Below, in pieces: positions 63,001 through 64,000 of a DNA stretch of 64,000 nt. The stretch is from Nemania diffusa (lineage: Eukaryota > Ascomycota > Sordariomycetes > Xylariales > Xylariaceae), in the NCBI GenBank assembly GCA_038501195.1, contig JBBPUQ010000008.1, positions 414,001 through 478,000 of the forward strand. The letters run 5' to 3'. The notes beneath the pieces are model-generated. The model was not told where the DNA came from. It searched no databases and was given only the letters and a program-made list of their open reading frames with translations. Position numbers and translations under genes: made by a program. How positions within the stretch are numbered: position 1 is the first letter of the stretch; every line of letters starts with the position of its first letter.

Positions 63001-64000
63001 AAAATAAAATGTTTTATTTTTAATTACTGTTAATATAAACAATATATTTTTATAAAAAATAAAAAAATAAAAATATTATAATTTTTATTTATATTTTATT
63101 AAATATTAAAAATAAAGCTTTATTAAAAAAAAAAAAACATTAAATAATTATATATAAGTTAATTTTTTAAATTATTAAAAAAAATTTATAATAAAACTAA
63201 AAAAAGCTTTTTTAATAAAAAAATATAAACAAAATTATAATTTATTATTAATATAAACTTTATAAATTTATAACAAGTTTATTTTAATTTTATAAAATTT
63301 TTAAAATATTTGTTTATTTATATAAATATTAAAATTTAAATTAAAATATATTAATATATAGTTATAAAAACTAAAAAATTATAAATTTTTTATATAAACT
63401 AGTTTAATTAATTTTAATTAATATTAATTATTAATATAAAATTAATTACTTTTATATAGTTTATTTAGTTTTATTAATTAATTTTTATTATTAAATATAA
63501 AAAAAAAGAAAAAAGTTTAAAAATAAATCAAAAAATAACTTTTAAATTAAATAAAATTTAAACAAATTAAAAATTAAATATTAATTTAATAAAAAATTAA
63601 TTAATTATAAATATAAGTTTTATTTAATAATTTTTATTAAACATTAAAATTTTAAAACTATTTATTATTATATTTATTAATACTTTTATAAAAATTATTA
63701 AATTTATTATTTTAAATATTAATATTATAAAAATATAAAAATATATTTAATATATTATAAAACTAATTAATTTTAACAAAATAAAAAATAAAACTAGTTT
63801 TTTATTAAATTTGTTTTAGTTTTAAAATATAATAGCAATATTTAATATTTAATACAATATTTTAACTATTAAAAATAAAAAAACAAATAATAATATTATA
63901 ACTATTTAAAAACTAATATTTAATATGTTTTTTTATTATTGTATAATTTTTATTACAAATAAACTTTTATTATAAATTAAGCTATTATTAAATAAAAATG
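60010..64000 (+). mobile_element. RIP-degraded outer element, copy 2 (runs off the window)
   Basis: It begins AGATAAGTAGGGC and is collinear with copy 1: 60010 to about 62057 matches 33410-35449, and about 62058 to 64000 matches 41369 to about 43300. It lacks the copia insertion, so it preserves the empty target site. Differences are mostly C/T and G/A; this copy has lost even more C and G than copy 1. The right end lies beyond the window. The bases before it (AAGTACT) differ from those before copy 1, as expected for independent insertions. Confidence 0.8.
61264..61430. repeat. AT minisatellite in copy 2
   Basis: This is the counterpart of the array at 34659-34806, with the same theme (TTTAAAATTAAATATAAC) but a different number and order of units. 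Confidence 0.55.

Overview
The window looks like nuclear DNA of a filamentous ascomycete (Pezizomycotina). Genes carry short 45-135 bp GT..AG introns with CTAAC/CTGAC-like branch sites. The gene set is typical of moulds: a Zn2Cys6 factor, a heme-thiolate peroxidase, a P450, a PDR-type ABC transporter, MFS carriers, a GPI cell-wall protein and a CK2 beta subunit. Two blocks consist almost only of A and T, as expected after repeat-induced point mutation (RIP). I cannot name the species. All exon joins were read by eye from splice signals and frame continuity; none was tested by alignment.

Left part (1-33.4 kb), gene-bearing. In order: a small membrane protein (2377-3036, -), a Zn2Cys6 regulator (3878-5203, +), a secreted Kre9/Knh1-type GPI protein (6812-7706, +), a secreted chloroperoxidase-like enzyme (10187-11364, +) tail-to-tail with a cytochrome P450 (11738-13454, -), an F-box/WD40-like protein (14146-16062, +), a small bulb-type lectin (16476-16930, -), an orphan gene with an odd 25-nt intron-like interval (18846-20092, -), a broken MFS transporter (about 21500-22230, -), an intact monocarboxylate-type MFS transporter (22639-23985, -), an orphan 188-aa protein (24543-25177, -) and a full-length PDR/ABC-G drug-efflux pump (25964-30522, -). 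Two short coding-like relics sit in the gaps (9434-9655 and 17430-17621). No polyketide synthase, peptide synthetase or terpene cyclase is present, so the peroxidase, P450 and pumps are not evidence of a biosynthetic cluster.

Middle (33410-51083): a 17.7-kb AT block that I resolve as nested repeats. An outer element of about 11.8 kb has 134/136-bp direct repeats at its ends. It is interrupted by a 5.9-kb Ty1/copia-type LTR retrotransposon (35450-41363) with two 310-bp LTRs and a 5-bp ATAAC target duplication. A second copy of the outer element, lacking the retrotransposon, starts at 60010 and runs off the window end. The differences I checked in the terminal repeats and LTRs are nearly all C/T and G/A, as RIP predicts. 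The 5' LTR of the nested element keeps about 200 bp of near-normal composition, while its partner LTR is heavily mutated.

Right part (51.1-60.0 kb): about 4.9 kb of normal-composition DNA with no supported gene, then a divergent pair, the CK2 regulatory subunit (56014-57086, -) and a JmjC/cupin-8 dioxygenase with a likely mitochondrial leader (58384-59469, +). The second AT block follows directly.

The least explained items are the outer direct-repeat element, the GC-retaining 5' LTR and the orphan gene with the 25-nt intron-like gap.
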